A DNA stretch of 64,000 bases from Anagrus nilaparvatae (Eukaryota > Arthropoda > Insecta > Hymenoptera > Mymaridae). The notes beneath the pieces were generated by a model. It did no database searches. It was not told where the DNA came from and saw nothing but the letters and a program-made list of their open reading frames with translations. A program made the translations under genes and the position numbers. Each line of letters begins with the position of its first letter. Position 1 is the first letter of the stretch. Shown here in pieces: positions 23,282-31,317 of the stretch. The DNA is taken from assembly GCA_022575985.1 (NCBI GenBank), contig JAKSXM010000014.1:4960001-5024000 (forward strand). The letters are read 5' to 3'.

Positions 23282-23632
23282 TTTTAATTTATTAATATTA
23301 AATATAATTTTTTTATTAATTTTATTTTTTATATTAATAATTAATTTTTTAATTTCAAAAAAAGATTATAAAAATCGTGAAAAAATTTCTTCTTTTGAGT
23401 GTGCGTTTGATTCAATTTGTAATAGTCGATTACCTTTTTCTTTACAATTTTATTTAATTAGAGTTATTTTTTTAATTGTTGAGATGTAGAAATTGCAATA
23501 ATTTTGCCAATAGTTAAATTAATAAATTTTAATATTATTTATTTTGTTTTTATATCAATAATTATTATAATTATTTTATTTATTGGGTTAATAATTGAAT
23601 TTAAAGAAGGAGCTTTATCTTGAATTAAATAA
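23282..23632 (+). pseudogene. nad3: nad3 numt with frameshift
   Basis: Reads LISKKDYKNREKISSFECAF, SRLPFSLQFYLI, then after a 2-base insertion near 23485 (tandem GA) VEIAIILPIV and IGLIIEFKEGALSWIK with TAA at 23630-23632. This matches NADH dehydrogenase subunit 3, including the conserved ECGFD loop (here ECAFD) and the C-terminal EGALSW. The insertion and the mitochondrial code make it a pseudogene. Confidence 0.9.
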
Positions 23633-23634
23633 TT

Positions 23635-23686
23635 AGTTATAAAAAATTAATTTCGACTTAATTATAGATAATTTATTATCATAACT
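23635..23686 (+). tRNA. trnR: Mitochondrial trnR copy in numt (partial)
   Basis: Located directly after nad3. The loop TTAATTTCGACTTAA gives anticodon TCG, and AGTTATA pairs with CATAACT except at one position. At 52 nt it is short, so an arm is reduced or lost. The hAT-type MITE target duplication ATAACTTT overlaps its 3' end. Confidence 0.6.
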
Positions 23687-24024
23687 TTGGGTCTACCCGG
23701 GACCTACACATTTCGATCTTGCACATCTATTTTCTTACACATTTTATTACACGAAAAAAATATTACACATTAAATAAATTAGCAAAATAAATCTTACACA
23801 AGTGTAGGAAAATTAATAATTAAATATTTTATATATTTTTATAATGTTCATATTGTTTTACAATTAAAATATATAAAATATTTAATTATTAATTTTCCTA
23901 CACTTGTGTAAGATTTATTTTGCTAATTTATTTAATGTGTAATATTTTTTTCGTGTAATAAAATGTGTAAGAAAATAGATGTGCAAGATTAAAATGTGTA
24001 GGTTCCGGGTAGACCCATAACTTT
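23681..24024. mobile_element. hAT-type palindromic MITE in numt, with 8-bp TSD
   Basis: The element 23689-24016 (328 bp) is flanked by the perfect 8-bp duplication ATAACTTT (23681-23688 and 24017-24024). Terminal inverted repeats begin GGGTCTACCCGG and the whole element is nearly one palindrome of about 150-bp arms; for instance ACACTTGTGTAAGATTTATT is repeated in inverse. It has no coding capacity. An 8-bp duplication is the hAT hallmark. It separates trnR from trnN. Confidence 0.9.
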
Positions 24025-24088
24025 AATTGAAACCAAATTAGAGGTGAATTATTGTTAATAATTTTATTGAATATAAATTTCCAATTAA
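24023..24088 (+). tRNA. trnN: Mitochondrial trnN copy in numt
   Basis: Acceptor TTAATTG pairs with CAATTAA. The anticodon loop in ATTATTGTTAATAAT gives GTT (Asn). The position after trnR and before trnS1 fits the insect mitochondrial order. Confidence 0.75.
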
Positions 24089-24091
24089 AGT

Positions 24092-24150
24092 AAATTTATA
24101 ATTAAATTTCTAATTTAATTTTTAATAATTAATATTATTATTACTTTTAT
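24092..24150 (+). tRNA. trnS1: Mitochondrial trnS1 copy in numt (tentative)
   Basis: The stem-loop AATTAAATTTCTAATTTAATT gives anticodon TCT. In its place after trnN this suggests the D-arm-lacking serine tRNA (AGN), which carries TCT in some insects. Ends are uncertain because the region is almost pure A/T. Confidence 0.45.
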
Positions 24151-24160
24151 TATTATTATT

Positions 24161-24224
24161 ATTTAAATAGTTTAATTAAAATTTAATATTGAAAATATTA
24201 AGATAATTTTTATAATTTTTAAAT
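24161..24224 (+). tRNA. trnF: Mitochondrial trnF copy in numt
   Basis: Acceptor ATTTAAA pairs with TTTAAAT (24218-24224). The anticodon arm TAATATTGAAAATATTA gives GAA (Phe). It adjoins the nad5 end once the solo LTR is removed. A second GAA-type stem-loop occurs at about 25427-25450 and may be a partial duplicate. Confidence 0.7.
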
Positions 24225-24312
24225 ATTTTAAAAGAAAATATGAAATTTATTTTTAAATTATGAAATTAATGACTTAAATTTAGTCTATCTTTTAATTATA
24301 ACATATATATAT

Positions 24313-25344
24313 TGAGACGGTACGAAAGGGGGCCTGGCGTACCTTCGATTCTTTTCCGTGATAAAAGATTACCGGATGCATTAGGATGGGTATTGGTTTA
24401 ACACAATGACCAGACTTGACTTAATGTAACAAAATAAAGTCAATTTATTTTTCAGAAAAAATATATTTTGTCTTACAATTAATATTTACAAAATTTCGTT
24501 GTGTGTGTAGCAAAACTTATATAAAACAAACGTGATTAATTTAATTATTGACTTTCAAGAAAATGCAAAATTATATAAAGAAAAATGAATTTAATATTAA
24601 TAACGTTAGCTCGGTTTACGTATAGTGCTTAGGACAACCCCAAGTATGGGAATTATATGCCAGACTGTTAAAAGACGGGAGCAACTCTTTGAGTTATAGC
24701 AAAGCAAAAGGTTTCTGACGTCACGCGGTTGGTAACCAGACCCACGTGACCATCTAAGGACTCTAAACGCCAATCTCAGTGCAGCCGTTAATTAACCCGA
24801 CCGTATTGAGAGAGCAACTCACTCGAATGACAGTCAAGATAACTAAAGAGATTTACCTGTAGAAGGAGTAACCAACTTCTACTGATCCGGTCGAGAGACC
24901 ATAAGTGGCAGCGCCAGATTCCCTTTACCAAGCGATAAGACGTACAAAGGGAGCATCTCGCCCTTGCACGGCCGGTATATATAATAGGTGGTAACCAACC
25001 TATGTTTTCCTCCTTGGAGCATCTCCAAGAGCACAAGTAACTAGAGCATCTCAAGTTTACTTAAGATCCGTTGTGCAACACAGCCGGATAACGAATGTAT
25101 ATTTTCTCGTGTCTTTGCGCCGTATTTATACGTTTTCGCTCACATTAACGCGCATAAGATAATAAAAGATATCTCAAAAGTGAGATAGTGAAATATATCA
25201 GATAACTATATGATTAGAAGCGCATGCGTCGCCTTGTTTTAAATAATAATAGGTTGGGTAAGCAATGAGAGGGTATGATTAGAACAATAAAAAATAATAC
25301 TAAATAAATTTATAAAAACGCAGGGTGCCCATCATACCGTCTCA
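24313..25344 (-). mobile_element. Solo LTR of an LTR retrotransposon, in numt
   Basis: Starts TGAGACGGTA and ends TACCGTCTCA (TG...CA with a 10-bp terminal inverted repeat), 1032 bp, flanked on both sides by ATATAT, compatible with a 4-6-bp duplication. Minus orientation is favoured: a TATA box with flank GTATAAATACGGCG at about 25123-25136 lies upstream, and AATAAA-like sites at 24440-24460 lie near the 3' end. The ORF at 24788-25054 is not recognisable. No internal region remains, so this is probably an intra-element recombination product. Its GC content contrasts with the A/T-rich numt around it. Confidence 0.7.
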
Positions 25345-25477
25345 ATATATATATATATATATAATATATAAATGTATTAGCATAAAAATTTTTGAAATTT
25401 AATTATTAATTAATTATTTATTATTAAATATTTTAATATTGAAAATATTATATTTTAAATTTAAATTATTTAAATTT

Positions 25478-25690
25478 TTAGTATATAAATAATATTAAGA
25501 TTAAAAAATAATTTACTATAATTAATATTTTAAATATATTATTATTTAATAATTTTATAAATAAATTTTTTACTATTAAATAGTTTATTGATTTTTTAAA
25601 TAAAAATTCTATTCATCTTTTATCTAAATATTTAAAGTTTAATTTTCCAATTTTTAAAATTTTTAATAAAATATTAATTAATCTATATGA
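25478..25690 (-). pseudogene. nad5: nad5 numt, C-terminal fragment
   Basis: With the mitochondrial code the minus strand reads KLNFKYLDKSWMEFLFKKSM and continues to LIMVNYFLILMLFMY with TAA at 25478-25480. This matches the C-terminus of NADH dehydrogenase subunit 5, which lies on the opposite strand after trnF in insects. The gene is cut at 25690 by LINE sequence; the remaining ~1.5 kb of nad5 plus trnH, nad4, nad4L, trnT and trnP are absent. Confidence 0.75.
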
Positions 25691-28031
25691 GCCGTAGAGC
25701 AGTCTCTGGTCCCGCAGGTAATCCTTTAGTACGCTACCCAGATACCTGGGTATCCGGAAATCGTACTCGAGGGACCGGATCATGTCATCCCACCTGGCCG
25801 AGTTGAAAGCGTTTTTGACGTCCAGCGTTACACTGAAAAAAATTTACCGATGGAGCCTCCGGGTTCTCTATATAGACGCGCGCTCTTGAAATTATTTCTC
25901 ATGTCACGTCTAGAAAATGTATACTTTTCAGTATTATAAGTTAGACTTCTCGTCTTTTTGAAAGGAGAGGAATCGTCTTGCTTGAGTTGGACGCGGACAA
26001 AGATGCGTAATCAAAGTTGCGCAAAATGTCGAACAATATACTAAATATATCAAAACTAAATATACTATAGATAGTTTTGAATATCTCATATACAATATAT
26101 ATTTTATATATGTATATATTTACATTTATTATATTATACAGAATTTTAACGCGTGATCTGCGTCCTTGATCTGGGTCGTAAAATTCCAGGTGCTGCGTCT
26201 TGAATCGAACGGACGAAGACTCCGGCATGTAAAGAGGACGATATGTTCGATTTTTATAGACGTTACGATAGAATTAACCACGTAATTTTGACCACGGATA
26301 TACTATAGACGTAGTATCTATAAATGCTCGGAGGCTCCCTCGGTAAATTTGCTTCAGTGTACCAGAAGGACGTCCTTGCGAATTGCAGGCCGCTTTTCCC
26401 TCTCAGCCTCTACGGTATCCACGACACGCCGAATGGCGTCTATCGTGGAATGCCCTTCACGAAAACCATGCTGCTCCTCAGAGAGACCACCGCCCTCCTC
26501 GATTGCCCTTCTGAGCCTTGCCCGGAGCAAGCTCTCCATCACCTTACCAATGGTATTTAACATACACAAAGGTCTGTAAGATGATGGAGAGTCCGGGGCT
26601 CCCCCCTTGCCCTTGTTCAAGAGCACGAGACGTGCCACCTTCCACTGCTTTGGGAATACTCCAGCCACCAAACAAGCATTGAACATGCTTAACAGGATAC
26701 CAGGGATTACTTTGACCGCTCTTTTGAGCACTTCCGCTGGTATCCCGTCCGGCCCCGGCGCCTTGCCATTTTTCATGGCCTTTATGGCCTTGACCATCTC
26801 GCCTTCGCTGAACAGCGGCACTTCCTCCCTGGGTATCACCTCAACCGGGTTTTCCCGGATGGGCCTTTCAGGGAAGAGAGCACCGACGATCCGTTCAGTC
26901 GACGCCGCGTCCATCATGTTGTCGGACCTTCGGTTCAATTTGCCCATTACGACTTTGTAACCTAGGCCCCAGGGGTCCTTGTTTACGTCTTCGCGTAATG
27001 AACGCAGACATTGAGCCTTGCTTTGACGGATGGCCTTGGCCAGTCGGTGTTTGGCGTCCTTGTGTACCTGGGAGTGTGCAGCAGCTTCGGGTCTGTCCCG
27101 TGCTCGTTGGGCCCTTCGTCGCGTCCTGTGGCATTCCTTTCGGAGCTCAGCTATTTCGGGAGTCCACCAGTACACTGGTTTTCTCCCTTTCCAGGGCCTG
27201 CGGCGAGGCATCGAGGCATCGCAAGCCCCGCGTAATAGAGACGTTACTTTCTTAACCAGGGTTTCGGCCTCTCGTGGGCTTGTAGCCCCTCCTCGCCTAG
27301 CGGGGATCGACGCTGACTCGATTCGAAGGTATTCCTCGAATCTGTCCTCGTCGATCTTTGAAACGTTCCAGCCAAGGGGACGCCTCCTGTAGGGAGGACG
27401 TTGTGAGTTTCCTTCCATTACCCGGAAGGCAATGTAGTTATGATCGCTACCATTGTAGCCATCCATCACCCTCCAGTCGCATATTCTCCCAGACGCAGCT
27501 TCTGTTGCGAAGGTTATGTCTGGGATAGAGATACCCCACCCTGCCCTCTCGTAGGTGGGCCTGTTTCCTCTATTCTGGACCACTTGTTTTCATCTAGCAG
27601 CCATTTCGAGTACCATTTGTCCCCTTAGGTTGGTCGTCGGCATGCCCCACTCTAGGGCCCTGGCATTGAAGTCACCGCCAAGGATAACGCCACCAGTTGC
27701 CGCCCGTACCGTGTTCTCGATGCTGGCTAGCTTTGCAGCGAGCACCTCCGAGCTGTCGTTAGGGGAGAGATAACAACTTATATAAGTCGTCTTTCCGCAC
27801 TTCGCCCAAACGTGGCAATTCCCTTTTCCTGTCTGGGATAGGGACGTTTGGGCTCTGCCTCGAAGCCATATGGCGCAGCAGAGAGCGTCATCGGAAACCC
27901 AGTACTTGTGGTTCATGTTGTAAGATTGCTCGCTTAGTAAGAGGATATTTGAATCTTCCGCGGGCAATCTGCTCCAACAGTGCACCAGCTTCCAGGGCAT
28001 GTCTCATGTTCCCTTGGAGAACTTTGATCAT
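25691..28031 (-). pseudogene. LINE copy 1 ORF2: endonuclease and partial reverse transcriptase
   Basis: Start ATG at 28031-28029 overlaps the ORF1 stop (ATGA). The endonuclease reads MIKVLQGNMRHALEAGALLE, shifts frame at about 27955, continues NILLLSEQSYNMNHKYWVSD and [20 protein letters not shown], and meets a stop near 27590 (AAR stop, where copy 2 has CKL). The next frame (27583-26354) holds the rest of the endonuclease and RT blocks APGPDGIPAEVLKR, WKVARLVLLNKGKG and SYRPLCMLNTIGKVMES. The MITE splits the RT, which then continues as TLDVKNAFNSARWDDMIRSL to 25691. Catalytic FADD-type motif C is lost with the missing 3' part. Clear pseudogene of the R1/Jockey group. Confidence 0.88.
25831..26359. 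mobile_element. TA-target MITE inside LINE RT
   Basis: Ends CACTGAAAAAAATTTACCGA and, inverted, CACTGAAGCAAATTTACCGA, continuing into GGAGCC/GGAGGC, flanked by TA (25829-25830 and 26360-26361). The second LINE copy (32618-32630) shows the uninterrupted GGTAACGCTGG, which fixes both ends and the TA duplication. The 529-bp interior codes for nothing recognisable. Most likely Tc1/mariner-type. Confidence 0.88.
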
Positions 28032-30097
28032 TTCCGATGACACCTGTTTTTCGCCACAGCCAGAGCCTCCCGGTAACTGGGGCAGTTTCCCTCTCCTGGA
28101 TAGTGCTCCGTGGAGCACTTATCCTTTCTGGACTTGCAGAGGAAGCACTTAGGCTTATCCTTGCTGCATTCTGCCCTTTTATGTCCATCTTCGCCACATT
28201 TAAGGCACGCCTTGCTTCTGTCCGGACCTTTACAAACATACTGACTATGCCCGTAGCCCAGGCATTTGAAACAGCGCCTCACGTCCGCGCGAAGTCGCAC
28301 CCTGCTCGATGCCCAGCCAATCTGGATTTTACCCTTTTTGGCCAGGCGTAAAGCGTCCGCTTCCAAGAGTTCCACAATGGCCATCTGGCCAGTCGTGCCT
28401 TTGGTTTTGAAAATGCTAACCACGAGAGAGTCACCATTTTCCATGCCAATAGCCTTGGCAACTGCCTCCTGTATCTCCTGCTCTTTCGTGACCCCATCCA
28501 AGTCTCGAATTTCGAGCTTGAGCATTGGGATCAGATCTCGGACATTCGAGTCAGGGCCCGTTACCAATTTCACCGCATCTTCCAGCTTTTGGCGGTCCTG
28601 GATTGCCTCCAACTCGATCAGGACACTGCCATTTTGAGCTTTCCTGACGCGGTGAATCTTCGCTCCAGCTTCTTCGAGGTTAACATTGCACTTTAGATCG
28701 ATGAGCGTTTCCTCGTACGTCTTACCCGCCGCTGGGGTAATCTGGAAGGCTTCCTTCCTTTTCCTATACCTGCGCCTTCCCATTTTTGGAAGAACTTTTT
28801 CAGCAGGTTTCTTAGCCTGTTGGGCACTCTTGGCTCTGGGTTTCTTCTTCGTTCTACCCTTTACCTGCCAGTTTTCCTCCTTGTCCGTTGGCCTCTGAGA
28901 TTGCGCCTGATTGTTCACCCTTCCATCAGCCATCTGCAATGTTTCAGATGGCTGATTCATATTTTCGGGTGAGTATCTTCCACGCCTAAGCTGCAATTTT
29001 CTAAGCTTCTTTTGTTGCTTTCTTTCCTTTTTGGACAAATGCTTGGGAGATTTTTTATCCTTCCTTGGGGAGGTCCCAGAGTTATCCCGTGGGCCGTCCG
29101 CCTTGGTGTTGTTAGGCGCCGTCTTTGGGTCCTCCCTGTTGGGATGCTCTCCTCCCTTCTCTTTAGGTGGCGCCTTTGCTTTCCTCTGTTCCAGGTTCTG
29201 CTTTTGGTGTAGTTGTAGCAGACTTGTTTTTTCCTGGAGCAGTTTCTCATTTTTCTGCCGCTCTTTTTCCTCCTTTTCCAAACGCGCATTTTCCTTCTTC
29301 CTCTGCTCTTGCTCTTTTCTCAGAGTGTCTTTCGCGTTCTTTTGCTGCTCCTCCTCAGATGTAGCTATACCGCTAGCATTTTGGACGGATCTTTTGGAGA
29401 TCTTGCTTATTTGCCTTGATTCTGGAGAATTCTCTTCAGAAGAAGGCGATCGGACCCTCTTTGCCATTTTCTGCGATGCTTTCCCAAGAGCAGACTCAAT
29501 TTCTTGCGTTTCCACACGCAGTCTCTTCGCGATCAGCTGAATTTGGATAAGGGCATTATCGAGGTCTTTCACTCCCATTTTAATGGGTATGCCGCAATTT
29601 CTTTGGACTTCTGAACAATGGTATGTCATCTTGTCATTTGCTTCCTTCATGTCCTTGTGGTGTTTTTCCACTGCCTGTATAGCATCCTTTACAACGGTGA
29701 TAAACTTATGATAGGCATTAGGCCTTTCCATCACTGTTTGTGCCATGGCCTGTCCTTGGTCAATGCTGTCGGTACCCTGTTGTATGCCTTGCAGATATTT
29801 GAAGTGCTCCGCATAGCTTGGTACGGTATCCCTTGCACCCTTGTTTGGTGCATTTGGCTTTTTTGGCATTTGCTGAATATCTTCAAGCAAAACTATGGCT
29901 TGAAGTTCGTTTCGTGATCCCCCCTGGGCGGAAGATGGTGTTAAATCCGCCTTCATGCAAAATTGTTGGCCCCCCTCAGAGTCCATGGGGCCGGTGCCAG
30001 CCACCGGGGCTTTCACCCGATCGGAACTGACAGCTGAATTCGACACTTCTTGAAGTGGCTTATCAGCCTGAGGTATATCATTTTTATCATTTTGCAT
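28028..30097 (-). CDS. LINE copy 1 ORF1, gag-like zinc-knuckle protein
   Basis: An intact 689-residue frame starts MQNDKNDIPQ and ends NRCHRK. The N-terminal half is polar, with a Lys/Glu/Gln-rich probable coiled coil (about residues 250-330). The C-terminus carries three zinc knuckles: CFKCLGYGHSQYVC, CLKCGEDGHKRAEC and CFLCKSRKDKCSTEHYPGEG followed by NC. In R1/Jockey-clade elements this protein binds the element RNA and forms particles. The frame shows no stop, although ORF2 of the same copy is broken. The stop TGA overlaps the ORF2 ATG by ATGA, suggesting coupled translation. Confidence 0.85.
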   Translation of the reverse strand: MQNDKNDIPQADKPLQEVSNSAVSSDRVKAPVAGTGPMDSEGGQQFCMKADLTPSSAQGGSRNELQAIVLLEDIQQMPKKPNAPNKGARDTVPSYAEHFKYLQGIQQGTDSIDQGQAMAQTVMERPNAYHKFITVVKDAIQAVEKHHKDMKEANDKMTYHCSEVQRNCGIPIKMGVKDLDNALIQIQLIAKRLRVETQEIESALGKASQKMAKRVRSPSSEENSPESRQISKISKRSVQNASGIATSEEEQQKNAKDTLRKEQEQRKKENARLEKEEKERQKNEKLLQEKTSLLQLHQKQNLEQRKAKAPPKEKGGEHPNREDPKTAPNNTKADGPRDNSGTSPRKDKKSPKHLSKKERKQQKKLRKLQLRRGRYSPENMNQPSETLQMADGRVNNQAQSQRPTDKEENWQVKGRTKKKPRAKSAQQAKKPAEKVLPKMGRRRYRKRKEAFQITPAAGKTYEETLIDLKCNVNLEEAGAKIHRVRKAQNGSVLIELEAIQDRQKLEDAVKLVTGPDSNVRDLIPMLKLEIRDLDGVTKEQEIQEAVAKAIGMENGDSLVVSIFKTKGTTGQMAIVELLEADALRLAKKGKIQIGWASSRVRLRADVRRCFKCLGYGHSQYVCKGPDRSKACLKCGEDGHKRAECSKDKPKCFLCKSRKDKCSTEHYPGEGNCPSYREALAVAKNRCHRK

Positions 30098-30340
30098 ATT
30101 TGTTATTTAAGTAGCCTGTGTCACTGGACTAAGCGCCCTTAAATGAATGCGGGTAAGGGTACCCTCTGGGCGATGTGATAACCTGGAAAAAAGAAAAAAC
30201 CTGTAAAGAACTATTGTAATTAGTGTACCTGTAATGAAATGGGAAAAAGTGGTGAGATAATAGGACCGGGGATTCAGACCTGCAGCAATCCTCACCCTGG
30301 GTAAAAGACACAGGGGGGTGACCGTTGCGAGTCCTACAGA
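30098..30340 (-). promoter_or_regulatory. LINE copy 1 5'UTR with possible internal promoter
   Basis: Untranslated leader before ORF1, moderately GC-rich, ending at the nad6 junction with GACTCGCAACGGTCACCCCC on the minus strand. Non-LTR elements carry internal promoters here; no specific initiator could be fixed. Confidence 0.4.
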
Positions 30341-30715
30341 TATTTAATTATTATTGGAGGTATATTAATTTTATTTTTATATTTTACTAGATTTGTTATA
30401 AATATAAAATTTTTTATTAATTGAATAAATTTAAAAATATTTCCTATTAAATTTTTATTATTTTTTTTTATAAATTTATTAATTTTAATATTTTATATAA
30501 ATAATAATTATTTATTTAATAAATTTAATGAAATTAATAATTTTTATTATAATTATTTAATAAATATAAATTATTTAAATAATTTAATTGCTTTAAAATA
30601 TTTTTATAATAAATCTATAAATTTTGTTACTATTTTTATTATAATTTATTTATTTTTTGTTTTAACTATAATTGTAAAACTTTGTATGTATAAAAAAAAA
30701 CTATTCGAAAATTAA
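30341..30715 (+). pseudogene. nad6: nad6 numt, 3' part
   Basis: With the mitochondrial code the frame runs from YLIIIGGMLILFLYFTSF through many Asn/Tyr/Phe residues to KLCMYKKKLFEN and TAA at 30713-30715. This is the conserved central GGMLVLFIYVTS segment and C-terminus of NADH dehydrogenase subunit 6. The N-terminal third is missing at the LINE junction. No lesion was seen within the fragment. Confidence 0.88.
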
Positions 30716-30718
30716 ATT

Positions 30719-31317
30719 ATGACAAAATCAATTATAAAAAATCATTTATTATTTAAAATTATTAATAATTCATTAATTTCATTACCTACCCCAGTTAATA
30801 TTTCTATTTGATGAAATTTTGGTTCATTATTAGGCTTATGTTTAATAATTCAAATTATTACAGGTTTTATATTATCAATACATTATACTCCTCATGTTAA
30901 TATAGCTTTTAATAGAGTAATTCATATTATTCAAGATGTAAATTATGGTTGATTATTTCGATTGATACATATAAATGGAGCATCATTTTTTTTTATTTGT
31001 TTATTTATTCATATTGGTCGAGGAATTTATTATAATTTATTTTTAATAATTAAAGTTTGATTTTCTGGTATTATAATTTTTTTATTATTAATAGCTACAG
31101 CTTTTATGGGTTATGTTTTACCCTGAGTTCAAATATCATTTTGAGGTGCTACAGTAATTACTAATTTAATGTCTGCAATTCCTTATATTGGTGATATATT
31201 AGTTCAATGAGTTTGGGGTGGGTTTTCTATTAATAATGCAACATTAAATCGATTTTATTCAATTTATTTTATTTTACCATTTGTAATTATAATATTAGTA
31301 ATGATTCATTTATTCCA
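30719..31317 (+). pseudogene. cytb: cytb numt, N-terminal half
   Basis: Starts MTKSIMKNHLLFK and contains [57 protein letters not shown] and [19 protein letters not shown]. These include heme-ligand His regions and the PWG-type block of cytochrome b. It is open over about 199 codons with the mitochondrial code, and ends abruptly at 31317 where LINE copy 2 begins. The absence of lesions suggests recent transfer or chance survival. Confidence 0.92.

Larger units (their letters stand above)
22556..25690 (+). other. Nuclear mitochondrial DNA insert A (cox3 to nad5)
   Basis: Mitochondrial order cox3, trnG, nad3, trnR, trnN, trnS1, trnF, nad5(-) is preserved. Reading requires TGA=Trp and AGA=Ser, i.e. 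the invertebrate mitochondrial code. Nuclear residence is shown by frameshifts in cox3 and nad3, a changed trnG anticodon, and two nuclear transposon insertions (hAT-type MITE 23689-24016, solo LTR 24313-25344). nad5 breaks at 25690, where an R1-type LINE begins. trnA and trnE, expected here in the ancestral insect order, were not found. Confidence 0.9.
25691..30340 (-). mobile_element. R1/Jockey-type LINE copy 1, 3'-truncated
   Basis: Minus-strand non-LTR retrotransposon with 5'UTR (about 30098-30340), gag-like ORF1, and ORF2 with endonuclease and the N-terminal half of the RT. It stops abruptly inside the RT (after RLLYG) at 25691, joining nad5. Loss of the 3' end with an intact 5' end is opposite to normal 5' truncation, so this copy reached its place by rearrangement, not by a simple insertion. 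A TA-target MITE (25831-26359) interrupts the RT. GC content is much higher than its flanks. Confidence 0.88.

Noticed and set aside
24788..25054. 88-residue Cys/Trp-rich ORF in the solo LTR
   Set aside because: No domain, and position within an LTR makes coding unlikely.
26324..30030. Many plus-strand ORFs of 60-170 residues across the LINE
   Set aside because: Antisense shadows of LINE ORF1/ORF2 on the minus strand, kept open by its high GC and codon bias.
22556..31317. Contaminating mitochondrial contig joined by mis-assembly
   Set aside because: Nuclear transposons with target duplications sit inside it, and cox3/nad3 carry frameshifts; continuous nuclear residence fits better, though long reads would confirm the junctions.
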